37,062 bases of DNA from Deltaproteobacteria bacterium (lineage in GTDB: Bacteria > Myxococcota_A > Polyangia > Polyangiales > Houyiibacteriaceae): positions 1-37,062 of the forward strand of contig JAADHO010000164.1 in NCBI GenBank assembly GCA_013151775.1, given 5' to 3'. Shown here one piece after another: positions 23,993 to 33,984 of the stretch; within the stretch, counting starts at the first letter, position 1, and every line of letters starts with the position of its first letter. Both the position numbers and the translations under genes were made by a program. The notes beneath the pieces were generated by a model, which worked only from the letters and a program-made list of their open reading frames with translations, did not search any database and was not told the DNA's origin.

Positions 23993-24041
23993 GGCTCGGA
24001 CATCACGGCCCAGGACGCGCGCAGACGCGCCAGGAGAGACG

Positions 24042-25214
24042 ATGCAGAAGACCCGCACCCAACCTCGACTCAGAGACATGAGTCGCGCCGCCACACGCCA
24101 CGCCCTGCTGTTGGCCGGGATCAGCCTCTCGATCGCCTGTGGCGGCTCCGCGAGCTCGACCGGCGGGACCACCCCCGTGGCTCACGCAGAGGTCGCTCGG
24201 CGTCAGGCGGAGCCCATCGACTACCTGCCCGCCGACAGCTTCATCGTGGCGCAGCTCAACCTGAATCGCCTGCGTAGCTCTCCCTACATCAGCTTCGTAG
24301 ACCAATGGCTGGAGCTGCTCCGACGCAGCGCGGCGCAATCCGGGACGGACGCGCAGAGCACCTACGAGAGGATCCTCTCCATCTACCGCGGAGCCGACAG
24401 CGTGTTCGTGGGCGTGGCCGCATTCGAAGAGGGCGCCGGCTCACGCATCTCCCAAGGCGGCGAGCACGCACCACCGCGCATGGTGCTGGTGCTCCACGGA
24501 TCCTTCGCCGAGGGCGAACTCGAAGGCTTCTTGCGCGATCCCCCGGGACGCGACCACGAGAACAACCGCGTCGAGACCCGCGACGGGCATCTGGTCGTAC
24601 AGGCTGGGCGCCGGGACAACGTGCGTGTCCTGCTCGCCGACGCGAACACCGTCGTCCTGGCCGTCGACATGGGCATCGAAGAGGCGCTCGCCGTCGCCAA
24701 CGGCGCGGAACCGCAGCTGCGCCCCGACGGACCGATGCGCGCCTTGGCCAGCCAATCGGGCCTCGGAGAACACGTCCTCGACGTCTCGGTGCTCGCCACG
24801 CCCGAGGCTCGACGCGCGCTGGCAGAGCGGGCCGCGGGGAGTGGAGACAGCACACTGATGGCGGCCTTCGCGGAGACGCTGGAGCACGTCACGGCCTACG
24901 TCGCCCTCGCCGACGGAATCCAAATCGGAGCCCGGATTCAGACGAGCAACCGGCTGAGCGCCGTCGCCATTACGCAACAGATCAACCAAAAGCTCGAGCA
25001 GACCGCCAACCAGCCCGCGCTGATGCTGATGGGCCTCGCGGAGCCCGTGCGCTCGGCGCGAGCTCACGTCGACGGCACCGCCTCGGTGATCGAGCTCTCC
25101 ATGGACGACGGGCAAGCGCGCGCGCTCTTGGAGCGAATCGGCGGCCTGGTGAACATGCTCCTCGCGCCGTCGCAAAGCGATCCTCAGCCGATCAACACGC
25201 CTTCACAGTTTTGA
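24042..25214 (+). CDS. Putative lipoprotein, third gene of DUF2339 operon
   Basis: A 390-residue protein. AGGAGA lies just upstream of the ATG at 24042; an alternative ATG at 24078 is possible. The signal region LLLAGISLSIACGG ends in a lipobox-like SIAC. The mature part starts with a Gly/Ser/Thr spacer and then IDYLPADSFIVAQLNLNRLRSSPYI, a pattern seen in exported proteins of myxobacteria that begin with a 'Pxda..v..vd...l..s' strand-helix element. No catalytic motif is recognised. The 49-bp gap to the DUF3999 stop and the shared strand indicate one operon. Probably an outer-membrane or periplasmic partner of the DUF2339/DUF3999 proteins. Confidence 0.7.
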   Translation: MQKTRTQPRLRDMSRAATRHALLLAGISLSIACGGSASSTGGTTPVAHAEVARRQAEPIDYLPADSFIVAQLNLNRLRSSPYISFVDQWLELLRRSAAQSGTDAQSTYERILSIYRGADSVFVGVAAFEEGAGSRISQGGEHAPPRMVLVLHGSFAEGELEGFLRDPPGRDHENNRVETRDGHLVVQAGRRDNVRVLLADANTVVLAVDMGIEEALAVANGAEPQLRPDGPMRALASQSGLGEHVLDVSVLATPEARRALAERAAGSGDSTLMAAFAETLEHVTAYVALADGIQIGARIQTSNRLSAVAITQQINQKLEQTANQPALMLMGLAEPVRSARAHVDGTASVIELSMDDGQARALLERIGGLVNMLLAPSQSDPQPINTPSQF

Positions 25215-25301
25215 GTCTCAGACGCGACAGCCGCACACAGGGGCGAGCCGCTCGCTATCTGAGTCTGTAGCCGCCGGAGACTCGCCTCGCGCATCAGGCC
25301 G

Positions 25302-27092
<1,791 letters not shown>

Positions 27093-27192
27093 CCGCTGGC
27101 CGACACCGCGTCAAGGGCGGGTTCGGCCAGAGGTCTACGACCGGCCTCGCTCGCGAGGTGCTCCGACGCCTGTCTGCGACTACACTCGCTGC

Positions 27193-28926
27193 GTGGGCGA
27201 GGCGTCGCAAAAGATCGGGCAGGTGGTCGATCGCTATCGCATCGAGGCGCTGCTCGGCGAGGGCGGCTTCGGCGCGGTCTATCGCGCGAGCCACGTGCAC
27301 ATGCATCGCGCCGTGGCGCTGAAGATCCTGCACCCGCGCCACGCGCAGGTGCCCGGCGTGGTGGAGCGTTTCATGCGTGAAGCCCGAGCCGCCGCAGCAG
27401 CCGGATCGGAGCATATCGTCCAGGTCTACGACTGCGGGCTGACCGAATCGGGAGAAGCCTTCCTGGCCCTCGAGTTGCTCGAAGGCGAGGATCTCGACGC
27501 GCGCCTCGCTCGGGGAGCGTGCTCCATCGACGAGACGCTCGCGATCGTCGAGGAGGTGCTAGCCGGACTCGACTCGGCCCACGCCGCGGGGGTGATCCAC
27601 CGAGACCTCAAGCCCGCCAACATCTTCCTCGCTCAGACGCCACAGGGCCCTCGGGTGAAGCTTCTCGACTTCGGCATCAGCAAGATGCTCGAACCTGGCG
27701 GCGATCAACTCACGCGCGCGGGGACGACCTTGGGCACACCCCACTACATGGCCCTCGAGCAGTTCATGTCGGCCCGTGATGTGGACGCCCGGGCCGATCT
27801 CTACGCCTTGGGCGTGGTGATGTACGAGATGGTCTCGGGTGCGTTCCCCTTCGAGGCCGAGAGCTTCGAAGGCATGGCGGTGAAGCTCGCCACCGAGCCG
27901 CCGCGACCACTGCGGGAGGTCGCACCACACTGCCCCGAGCGTTTCATCCAGATCGTAGAGCGCGCCCTCGCGAGGGATCGGGATGGGCGCTTCGCGTCGG
28001 CCAAGGAGATGTCGCTGGCGCTAGCCTCCGTGCGAGGCGGCGGCGCGCTGCCGAGCTTCACGGGGACTCGTCCCGTCCCGCGCGCGACGCCCTCGGACGT
28101 AGCGGGCCCCGTAGCCGGGCGCGTCGATCCTTCGGGCGCGACCGAGATGGCGCCCTCGATCGCTCCGATGATCCCAGCGCAGCCGAGCGGGCGTCCCGCG
28201 GCGCCGACCCCCTACCCTGCGCAGCCGTCGCGCTCGACGGCGCCAACGACCCGGGACTTCCCGTGGCTGCGCGTCACGCTCGTGGGGCTCTTGGGCGCCG
28301 GAGCGGCGGCCTTGGGCATCGTGCTGCTGCTCGATGCGCTCAGCGGAGAGCCTGCGAGCGTCGCCCCGCTCGCGACGCCAGGACCCGTGCAGGCCGTGCC
28401 TGTTGTGGATAGCTCGGCGGAGGTGGCGGTCGGCGGAAGCGCGTCAGCCCCGATGCCTGCCAAGCCCGTGCTCCCGGGAGCGGGCGCGGACCCCGAAGAC
28501 GCTCCGAGGCCGCGGACGAGGCGACCTCCCAGGCGGAGACCACGCAGCAGCACAACCCCGGCGCCGCGCACCGAGTCACCCACTGAGTCCCCCACGCCCG
28601 AGCAGCAGTCCGCGCCAGACACGACCCGCGACTCACGCGTGCGCATCCACGCGCCGCGCATCGTCGGCGCGCCCAACCGCGCGGGGGTGGCCTCTCTGTT
28701 ACGCCGCGCCCGCTCCCAGCTCAGCCGCTGTCAGGAGCCCGGCGTGAGACGCCGCGTGCGCGTGCAGCTGATGACCGATGTGCGCGGAAGCATCACCCTC
28801 GCCCAGCAGATGCCGGGCACCACGGGGGACCGTCTGACCGCGAATTGTGTGGCCGACGTGCTGGGCAGATTCGGCCCGGTCGAAGGTGGCGGCGTGGGCA
28901 TCGTTCAGGTCAGCGTGGACCTCTGA
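27193..28926 (+). CDS. Hanks-type Ser/Thr protein kinase with membrane helix and AgmX/PglI-like C-terminus
   Basis: A 577-residue protein from GTG 27193; longer frames overlap the divergent activator. The kinase domain (about 13-290) shows the Gly loop LGEGGFGAVY, catalytic Lys44 (VALKIL), HRDLKPAN (136-143), DFG (159-161) and GTPHYMALEQ, where the usual APE/SPE motif is ALE. A Pro/Ala/Thr linker leads to one membrane helix (about 360-382). A basic Pro-rich spacer and a C-terminal domain (about 485-577) follow; TANCVADVLGRFGPVEGGGVGIVQV resembles the end of AgmX/PglI-type proteins. A sensor kinase spanning the membrane is predicted. Divergent from the FHA activator (100 bp), a plausible substrate-reader pair. 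Confidence 0.9.
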   Translation: MGEASQKIGQVVDRYRIEALLGEGGFGAVYRASHVHMHRAVALKILHPRHAQVPGVVERFMREARAAAAAGSEHIVQVYDCGLTESGEAFLALELLEGEDLDARLARGACSIDETLAIVEEVLAGLDSAHAAGVIHRDLKPANIFLAQTPQGPRVKLLDFGISKMLEPGGDQLTRAGTTLGTPHYMALEQFMSARDVDARADLYALGVVMYEMVSGAFPFEAESFEGMAVKLATEPPRPLREVAPHCPERFIQIVERALARDRDGRFASAKEMSLALASVRGGGALPSFTGTRPVPRATPSDVAGPVAGRVDPSGATEMAPSIAPMIPAQPSGRPAAPTPYPAQPSRSTAPTTRDFPWLRVTLVGLLGAGAAALGIVLLLDALSGEPASVAPLATPGPVQAVPVVDSSAEVAVGGSASAPMPAKPVLPGAGADPEDAPRPRTRRPPRRRPRSSTTPAPRTESPTESPTPEQQSAPDTTRDSRVRIHAPRIVGAPNRAGVASLLRRARSQLSRCQEPGVRRRVRVQLMTDVRGSITLAQQMPGTTGDRLTANCVADVLGRFGPVEGGGVGIVQVSVDL

Positions 28927-28944
28927 GAAGCCGCGACAGGCTCG

Positions 28945-29364
28945 TCACCACTCGCCGACGTTGGACATCGACGACCAAGGCTCCGCGGGCGCCAGCGCTT
29001 CGCCTCGTTGAAGCAGCTCGACGGAGATATCGTCTGGCGAGCGCACGAAGGCCATGCGACCGTCCCGCGGTGGGCGACAGATGGTCACGCCCGCGTCGAG
29101 CAGGCGCTGACACGAGGCGTAGATGTCTTCGACCGCGTAGGCCAGGTGACCGAAGTTACGACCGCCAGCGTAGGGCTGTGGATCCCAGTTGTAGGTGAGC
29201 TCGAGCTGCGCCTGCTGATCGCCCGGAGCCGCCAAGAAGACGAGGGTGAAGCGCCCCTCTGCGTGCTCCCGGCGACGGACCTCCTCGAGACCGAGGAGCT
29301 CGCCATAGAATCGGAGCGAGGCGTCCAGATCGGAGACGCGGACCATGGTGTGTAGGTACTTCAT
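28945..29364 (-). CDS. gloA: Glyoxalase I (lactoylglutathione lyase)
   Basis: GloA isomerises the hemithioacetal of methylglyoxal and glutathione to S-lactoylglutathione. The 139-residue protein from ATG 29364 (GGAG six bases upstream) has the two-module fold with the four metal ligands: His in KYLHTMVRV, Glu in LELTYNW, His in FGHLAYAV and Glu in ISVELLQ. Other conserved segments are SLRFYGELLGLEEVRRR and DGRMAFVRSPDD. An in-frame ATG four codons earlier (29376) lies 3 bp from the kinase stop. It sits 15 bp downstream of the membrane kinase gene on the same strand, so it is likely cotranscribed with it. The C-terminal extension (about 15 residues) lacks family motifs. Confidence 0.9.
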   Translation of the reverse strand: MKYLHTMVRVSDLDASLRFYGELLGLEEVRRREHAEGRFTLVFLAAPGDQQAQLELTYNWDPQPYAGGRNFGHLAYAVEDIYASCQRLLDAGVTICRPPRDGRMAFVRSPDDISVELLQRGEALAPAEPWSSMSNVGEW

Positions 29365-29379
29365 CGACTGCTCCATGCT

Positions 29380-31251
29380 CTAACGGGTGCGCTTGGGAAA
29401 GTATCCCTCTGCGGGGCGCCAAACGTAGACGGCGTTCAGCGTGAGCACGAGGTTGCTCACGCTCATGTACCAGTGCACATGCGCGGGGTTGTGGGCAGCC
29501 AGCAAAAAGCCCAACAGAAAGCCTGCGGCGGCAGGCCACAGGTGGATGTCCACGGTGATCGCGAGCACCGAGGCCACCGCCGCCCAGGAGAAGAGCAGGA
29601 GCGTGTGGTAGACCAAGGGCGGCACGTCGAGCATGTAGCAGCCGGCGCCGAGCACCATGTTGGCGACGAAGGTGAAGATCAGCGCGGCAAAGATCCGGCG
29701 ATTCGGCAAGGTGCGGCTCAGGCTGTCACGCGCCCAGTAGCCGAAGCCGAGCACCAGCGAGAGCAGGCCGATCGATGAGCCGATGCCCACCCAGCCGTAG
29801 ACCGTGACCGGCGGGAAGAGGTCCTTGACCAGAGGCATCACGGTCCAGATCACCCCCAGGGCTGCCGCCAACAAGGCGCGCGTACGCTGCCCCGTGGACA
29901 TATCGAGGTCAGCATCCAACGCCGCGAAGCGGGCGCGCTTCGCAGCGGCCTCCTGACGCGTCCGCGCGATCCTCTCGAGCAGGTTCGGTGACGGCGCGCT
30001 GAGGTCCACGAGCAAGCGCTCGGCGGCCTCTCCGTCTCCATGACTGAGCTCGAGCTCGATCATCAACTCCGTCGCTTCTCGGCTTCCCTCCTGGGCGCCC
30101 GCGTTCTCCGGCCACGCTGCCAGCGCCTCACGGAAACCGAAGCGGCACTCCGCGTAGAGCGCGTAGAGGCGCTCCTCTTCGCGGCACTCCGCGCCCTGCG
30201 CTTCGATCAACAGCCGCAGCTCGCGCAGGCTCTCCTCGGCCCGCGCCTCGAGGCAACGCGAGCCTCGGTGGCGTAGGTAGTCGTCCAGGGCCAGACCGAG
30301 CTGCTCCGCGCTCTCGTAGCGAGCGCTCGGCTTGGCGTGCATGGCTCGGCTCAAGATCTGCGAGAGCTCCTCGGAGGCGTGCTGTGTCTCGGGAGGCGTC
30401 GTCAGGATGCTGCTGACGATCTCCGCGAGGTGGCTGCCGCTGTGCGGAGGTCGACCTTCGGAGATCTCGAAGAGGATGCCGCCGAGCAGATAGACGTCCG
30501 TGAGCGTGCTGAGCTGCGACTCGACTCCGCCCAACATCTCCGGCGCCATGTAGCAGGGTGTGCCCGCCATCTCCGTCGCGTCCTTGGCCAGCCGGATGCG
30601 TCCGGACGGGTCGTCCTTCACGCTGACCGCGATGCCCCAGTCGACCAGGTAGACCTCTCCGAAGGAGCCGATCATCACGTTCTCGGGCTTGAGATCCCGA
30701 TGGATGATCCCGCGGCTGTGAGCGAAGTGCACCGCGCGCGTGACCTGACGGAAGATCCGCAGGTTCCACTCGAGCAGGTTGTCCGCTCCGTGCCTCTCCT
30801 TCACCAACGCGGCGTCGTGCATCAGGTCGCCCCAATGCTCTCCCTCGATGCGCTTGAGCACGACCTCGGGGCGCCCGAGCGCGTCCAGGCTCACGTCGTG
30901 GATGGGCACGATATTGGGGTGCTCCAGGCTGCCCGTCACCCAGGCCTCGCGCAGCAAGCTGAGGATGGCCGCGTCGGTCGTGAACTCGGGCCTGAGGCTC
31001 TTCACCGCGACGTCGCGGCCCAACGCGACCTGCTCCGCGAGCTTCACGATGCCCATGCCCCCTTGACCCAGAGTAACGCCGGGTCGCAGCCGCTCGAACT
31101 CCGCTCCCCGCAGCTTGCGCAGCACCTCGAGGGCCTGACGCCCCGCCGTGTCCGCACCCACGACGGGCTCGATGGTACTCGACGGAGCTTGCTCGATGGT
31201 CTCGGCCAAGGCGCCGAGCGTCTGCATCACCGCCTCTGTCGTTCGCGCCAT
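29380..31251 (-). CDS. Hanks-type Ser/Thr protein kinase with polytopic membrane C-terminus
   Basis: A 623-residue kinase from ATG 31251; the frame extends to 31494 but the extra residues are not kinase-like and overlap the divergent promoter region. The kinase domain (about 56-330) has LGQGGMGIVKLAE, Lys84 (VAVKSL), HRDLKPEN (184-191), DWG instead of DFG (204-206) and GTPCYMAPE. The DWG substitution occurs in many active bacterial kinases. A helical middle region (about 335-490) resembles a degenerate TPR segment. About five or six hydrophobic helices follow (about 500-615), including LGVIWTVMPLV, IFAALIFTFVANMVLGAG and LLFSWAAVASVLAITV. Membrane-embedded sensing is likely. gloA follows 15 bp downstream. 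Confidence 0.88.
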   Translation of the reverse strand: MARTTEAVMQTLGALAETIEQAPSSTIEPVVGADTAGRQALEVLRKLRGAEFERLRPGVTLGQGGMGIVKLAEQVALGRDVAVKSLRPEFTTDAAILSLLREAWVTGSLEHPNIVPIHDVSLDALGRPEVVLKRIEGEHWGDLMHDAALVKERHGADNLLEWNLRIFRQVTRAVHFAHSRGIIHRDLKPENVMIGSFGEVYLVDWGIAVSVKDDPSGRIRLAKDATEMAGTPCYMAPEMLGGVESQLSTLTDVYLLGGILFEISEGRPPHSGSHLAEIVSSILTTPPETQHASEELSQILSRAMHAKPSARYESAEQLGLALDDYLRHRGSRCLEARAEESLRELRLLIEAQGAECREEERLYALYAECRFGFREALAAWPENAGAQEGSREATELMIELELSHGDGEAAERLLVDLSAPSPNLLERIARTRQEAAAKRARFAALDADLDMSTGQRTRALLAAALGVIWTVMPLVKDLFPPVTVYGWVGIGSSIGLLSLVLGFGYWARDSLSRTLPNRRIFAALIFTFVANMVLGAGCYMLDVPPLVYHTLLLFSWAAVASVLAITVDIHLWPAAAGFLLGFLLAAHNPAHVHWYMSVSNLVLTLNAVYVWRPAEGYFPKRTR

Positions 31252-31373
31252 TCGGGGATCATGCGACACCAAAAGGCCCCGCGTCGAGGCAAAGCCGTCG
31301 CGGGCGTACCTGCGGTTCATCCACAGCCGGATGCACCATTCCCTGGATTTGGGTGTATTGTGTCGATGAATCG

Positions 31374-31389
31374 GATTCCGTGTGGAATC
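31374..31389. promoter_or_regulatory. Inverted repeat upstream of the repeat-stalk lipoprotein
   Basis: GATTCC-gtgt-GGAATC is a perfect 6-4-6 inverted repeat. It lies between the divergent kinase (31251) and lipoprotein (31408) genes, 18 bp before the lipoprotein ATG and next to its strong ribosome site (AGGGAGG, about 31396-31402). It may be an operator or a leader hairpin. Confidence 0.4.
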
Positions 31390-31407
31390 GAGAAAAGGGA
31401 GGCTCCG

Positions 31408-32523
31408 ATGCAGATCAGGCACTTGGCTCACTCGCACGCCTCGAGAGGTGGTCTCGTGCTCATGGCGCTGATGTCCGCTTGTGGACAAAGTCATGCCCTG
31501 CCGCCCGTGGACGCGGGCGTCGACGCCACGCTGGCGATGGACAGCTCTCCTCCGCCGCTGCCGGACGCGGCCATCGACAGCTCTCCTCCGCCGCTGCCAG
31601 ACGCAGCGATCGACAGCTCTCCGCCGCCGCTGCCAGACGCGGCCATCGACAGCTCTCCGCCGCCGCCGGTGGACGCAGCGATCGACAGCTCACCGCCGCC
31701 TTCGTGCGATACGCTGGAGCCCTCGAGGACCTTCGTGATCGATCGAATGGACGTCGGCCGAGAGGATCCCGTCGGCGTCTCGTCGGGCTACGACCTCGAC
31801 ACGCGGGTGAGTGACGACACGGACCCGGCAGGTTGCTATCAGCCGGACTTCACCTCCCCCAGCGGCACACCGGGCATCGACAACCAATTCGCCGTACTGG
31901 CACCCTCGCTCGAGAGCGCCGCTGGCGTAGACCTGGCCGCCAGCATCGCGAGCAGCATCGCGGACGGCTCGCTCCTGATCCTTCCCGTACTCGAGAACCT
32001 CGACGACAATTTCAACGACGACTGCGTCAACCTCACGCTCTTGCTCGGGAGGGTGCCTGGCGGCGGTGCACCCATACTGGGCACGACAGGCACGCTGGCG
32101 GAAGATCAGACCTTCGACATCGACCCCAACTCCTTCGACGCCTCGGGAGCACCGCTCATGCACGCAGCGGGCGCGACCCTCGTCGACGGCCATCTACAGG
32201 CGGGTCCGCTGGAGATCGCCCTGGTACTGCCCGTCGGCGCCAGCGCGCTGAGCCTCAACATCCATCAGGCGATCATCAGCTTCGATCTCGCGCCCGATGG
32301 CTCAGCCTTCCGCAACGGTGTGCTCGGTGGCGACATCGTCGTCGAGGAGCTGGTCGCCTCCGTCGTCGCCTTCGGCGGAGGCCTTCCGGTAGGCCTGGTA
32401 CGGAACGCGCTGTTCAGCACGGCAGACCTCGCGCCGGACGCCGCGGGCGACTGCCAATCCGTCTCGGTGACGCTGGTCTTGAGCGCCATCCCCGCCAGAC
32501 AAGGCGTCATCGCGGCGCCCTGA
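31408..32523 (+). CDS. Putative lipoprotein with DSSPPPLPDAAI-repeat stalk
   Basis: A 371-residue protein from ATG 31408, six bases after AGGGAGG; the same frame upstream is spurious. The signal peptide ends in LMSAC (Cys about residue 25). A stalk made of four tandem 12-residue units and a partial fifth (about residues 45-97) follows, Pro/Asp/Ser rich. The body (about 105-371) is beta-rich with FVIDRMDVG, GIDNQFAVLAPSLES, NLTLLLGR, a Gly-rich VVAFGGGLPVGL and a final VTLVLSAIPA. A cysteine pair may be disulfide-bonded. No family is recognised; the design matches the surface lipoproteins at 6310 and 11281. It is divergent from the membrane kinase and convergent with preA. Confidence 0.75.
   Translation: MQIRHLAHSHASRGGLVLMALMSACGQSHALPPVDAGVDATLAMDSSPPPLPDAAIDSSPPPLPDAAIDSSPPPLPDAAIDSSPPPPVDAAIDSSPPPSCDTLEPSRTFVIDRMDVGREDPVGVSSGYDLDTRVSDDTDPAGCYQPDFTSPSGTPGIDNQFAVLAPSLESAAGVDLAASIASSIADGSLLILPVLENLDDNFNDDCVNLTLLLGRVPGGGAPILGTTGTLAEDQTFDIDPNSFDASGAPLMHAAGATLVDGHLQAGPLEIALVLPVGASALSLNIHQAIISFDLAPDGSAFRNGVLGGDIVVEELVASVVAFGGGLPVGLVRNALFSTADLAPDAAGDCQSVSVTLVLSAIPARQGVIAAP
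31540..31704 (+). repeat. Tandem 36-bp repeats encoding the lipoprotein stalk
   Basis: Units of 36 bp begin at 31540, 31576, 31612 and 31648, with a partial fifth from 31684. Units 1-3 differ from each other at only a few synonymous positions; unit 4 changes LPDAAI to PVDAAI. High DNA identity suggests recent expansion or ongoing length variation. Confidence 0.92.
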
Positions 32524-32601
32524 GCCCACCATCGACGTCGCGGGCCATCGGCTAGCCAAGCCGTACGTTGATCTTGCCTTCGGGTCCGAGGACGCCTGTC
32601 G

Positions 32602-33984
32602 CTACTCCGCGTCGAGGCCGCGCGCCTTGCGGGTCGCGTCGAGTCCGCCGGGCACCACGTCTGTGCCATTCATGACGCGCTCGTTCCAGCTGATGGACTC
32701 GGGCGCCTTGCGCTTCTCGCGCATGCTGATGGTGCCCTCCACGGGGCACACGAGCTGACAGAGGTTGCAGCCGACGCACTCTTCTTCGTGCACCCACGGC
32801 ACGCGCGCGCCGGCCTTGGCGCCTTCTGCGGTGGCGGCGATGTCGGGCACGTCCGTCGGGAAGACGACGTGACCGCGACGCTTCTTCTCGTCGTCGTCCA
32901 TGCCGGGGATGTGGATGCATTGATGCGATCCATCCATGCAGGACACGACGCAGAGCTGGCAGCCGATGCACTTCGCGGGATCGATGTCCGCGACGACATG
33001 ATAATTCATGTCGAGCTGACCCCACTCCTTGTACTGCGGCACGGCTTTGCCCACGAGGTCCATCGCGGACGCCATGCCCTTGTCGTCGAGGAAGTCGTTC
33101 AGGCCCTCGATCATGTCTTCGACGATGCGGTAGCCGTAGTGCATCACCGCGGTGCAGACCTGCACGCTGGTGGCGCCGAGGACCATGAACTCCGCCGCGT
33201 CGCGCCAATTGCTGATGCCGCCGATGCCGCTGATGGGCTTCGGGAAGACGCGCGCCACCTGACCGAGCATGTGCAGGGCGATGGGCTTCACGGCCGGCCC
33301 GCAGTAGCCCCCATTGCTCGAGGCGTCGCCCACCACGGGGTAGGGGATCATGCGGTCGAGGTCGACTCCGACGATGGACTTCACCGTGTTGATCAGGCTG
33401 ACGGCGTCCGCGCCCGCCTCGAGGGCGGCCAACGCCGGCACCGTGATGTCGCCCACGTTGGGCGTGAGCTTGATGATCACCGGCACCTTGGCGACCTCCA
33501 TCACCCAACCGACGATGGTCTTGAGCACCTCGGGCTCGGCGCCCACAGCGGAGCCCATGCCGCGCTCGCACATGCCGTGCGGGCAGCCGAAGTTCAGCTC
33601 GAGCATGTCGGCGCCGGCGTCCTGCACCTTCTTCACGATCTCGTGCCACTCCTCCTTGGTGTCGACCATCAAGGAGGCGACGACGACGTGGTCGGCATAG
33701 TGCTTCTTCACGTCCTCCATCTCGCGCAGGTTCACCTCGAGGGGGCGATCCGTGATCAGCTCGATGTTGTTCAGACCCATCATGCGCGTGGAGCCGTAGT
33801 TGACGGCGCCGAAGCGGCTCGAGGTGTTGATGATCGGGTTGCCGAGCGTCTTCCACACGGCTCCGCCCCAGCCGGCGTCGAAGGCGCGCTTGATCTGCGC
33901 GCCCGTATTCGTCGGCGGCGCCGAGGCGAGCCAGAAGGGGTTCGGGCTCTTCACGCCGCAGAATTCGATGCTCAAATCAGCCAT
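32602..33984 (-). CDS. preA: NAD-dependent dihydropyrimidine dehydrogenase subunit PreA
   Basis: PreA is the FMN- and iron-sulfur-containing catalytic subunit that interconverts uracil/thymine and their 5,6-dihydro forms. It is 460 residues long. The N-terminal TIM barrel is dihydroorotate-dehydrogenase-like: NPFWLASAPPTNTGAQIKRAFDAGWGGAVWKT, ELNFGCPHGMCERGMG (catalytic Cys region), VIIKLTPNVGDI, and SGIGGISNWRDAAEFMVLGATSVQVCTAVM (FMN phosphate site). The C-terminal ferredoxin domain has two 4Fe-4S motifs, CIGCQLCVVSC and CVGCNLCQLVC. The protein is longer than the E. coli enzyme (about 411), with extra residues between the clusters and a tail of about 45 residues. Its ATG overlaps the preT stop (TAATG), with GGAG eight bases upstream. 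Confidence 0.95.
   Translation of the reverse strand: MADLSIEFCGVKSPNPFWLASAPPTNTGAQIKRAFDAGWGGAVWKTLGNPIINTSSRFGAVNYGSTRMMGLNNIELITDRPLEVNLREMEDVKKHYADHVVVASLMVDTKEEWHEIVKKVQDAGADMLELNFGCPHGMCERGMGSAVGAEPEVLKTIVGWVMEVAKVPVIIKLTPNVGDITVPALAALEAGADAVSLINTVKSIVGVDLDRMIPYPVVGDASSNGGYCGPAVKPIALHMLGQVARVFPKPISGIGGISNWRDAAEFMVLGATSVQVCTAVMHYGYRIVEDMIEGLNDFLDDKGMASAMDLVGKAVPQYKEWGQLDMNYHVVADIDPAKCIGCQLCVVSCMDGSHQCIHIPGMDDDEKKRRGHVVFPTDVPDIAATAEGAKAGARVPWVHEEECVGCNLCQLVCPVEGTISMREKRKAPESISWNERVMNGTDVVPGGLDATRKARGLDAE

Noticed and set aside
30337-31407. Upstream extension of the frame that contains the repeat-stalk lipoprotein
   Set aside because: It is antisense to the membrane kinase. The strong ribosome site and signal peptide at 31408 define the true start.
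32549-32563. CGGCT/AGCCG hairpin between convergent genes as terminator
   Set aside because: Short stem without a T-run; common by chance at this GC.
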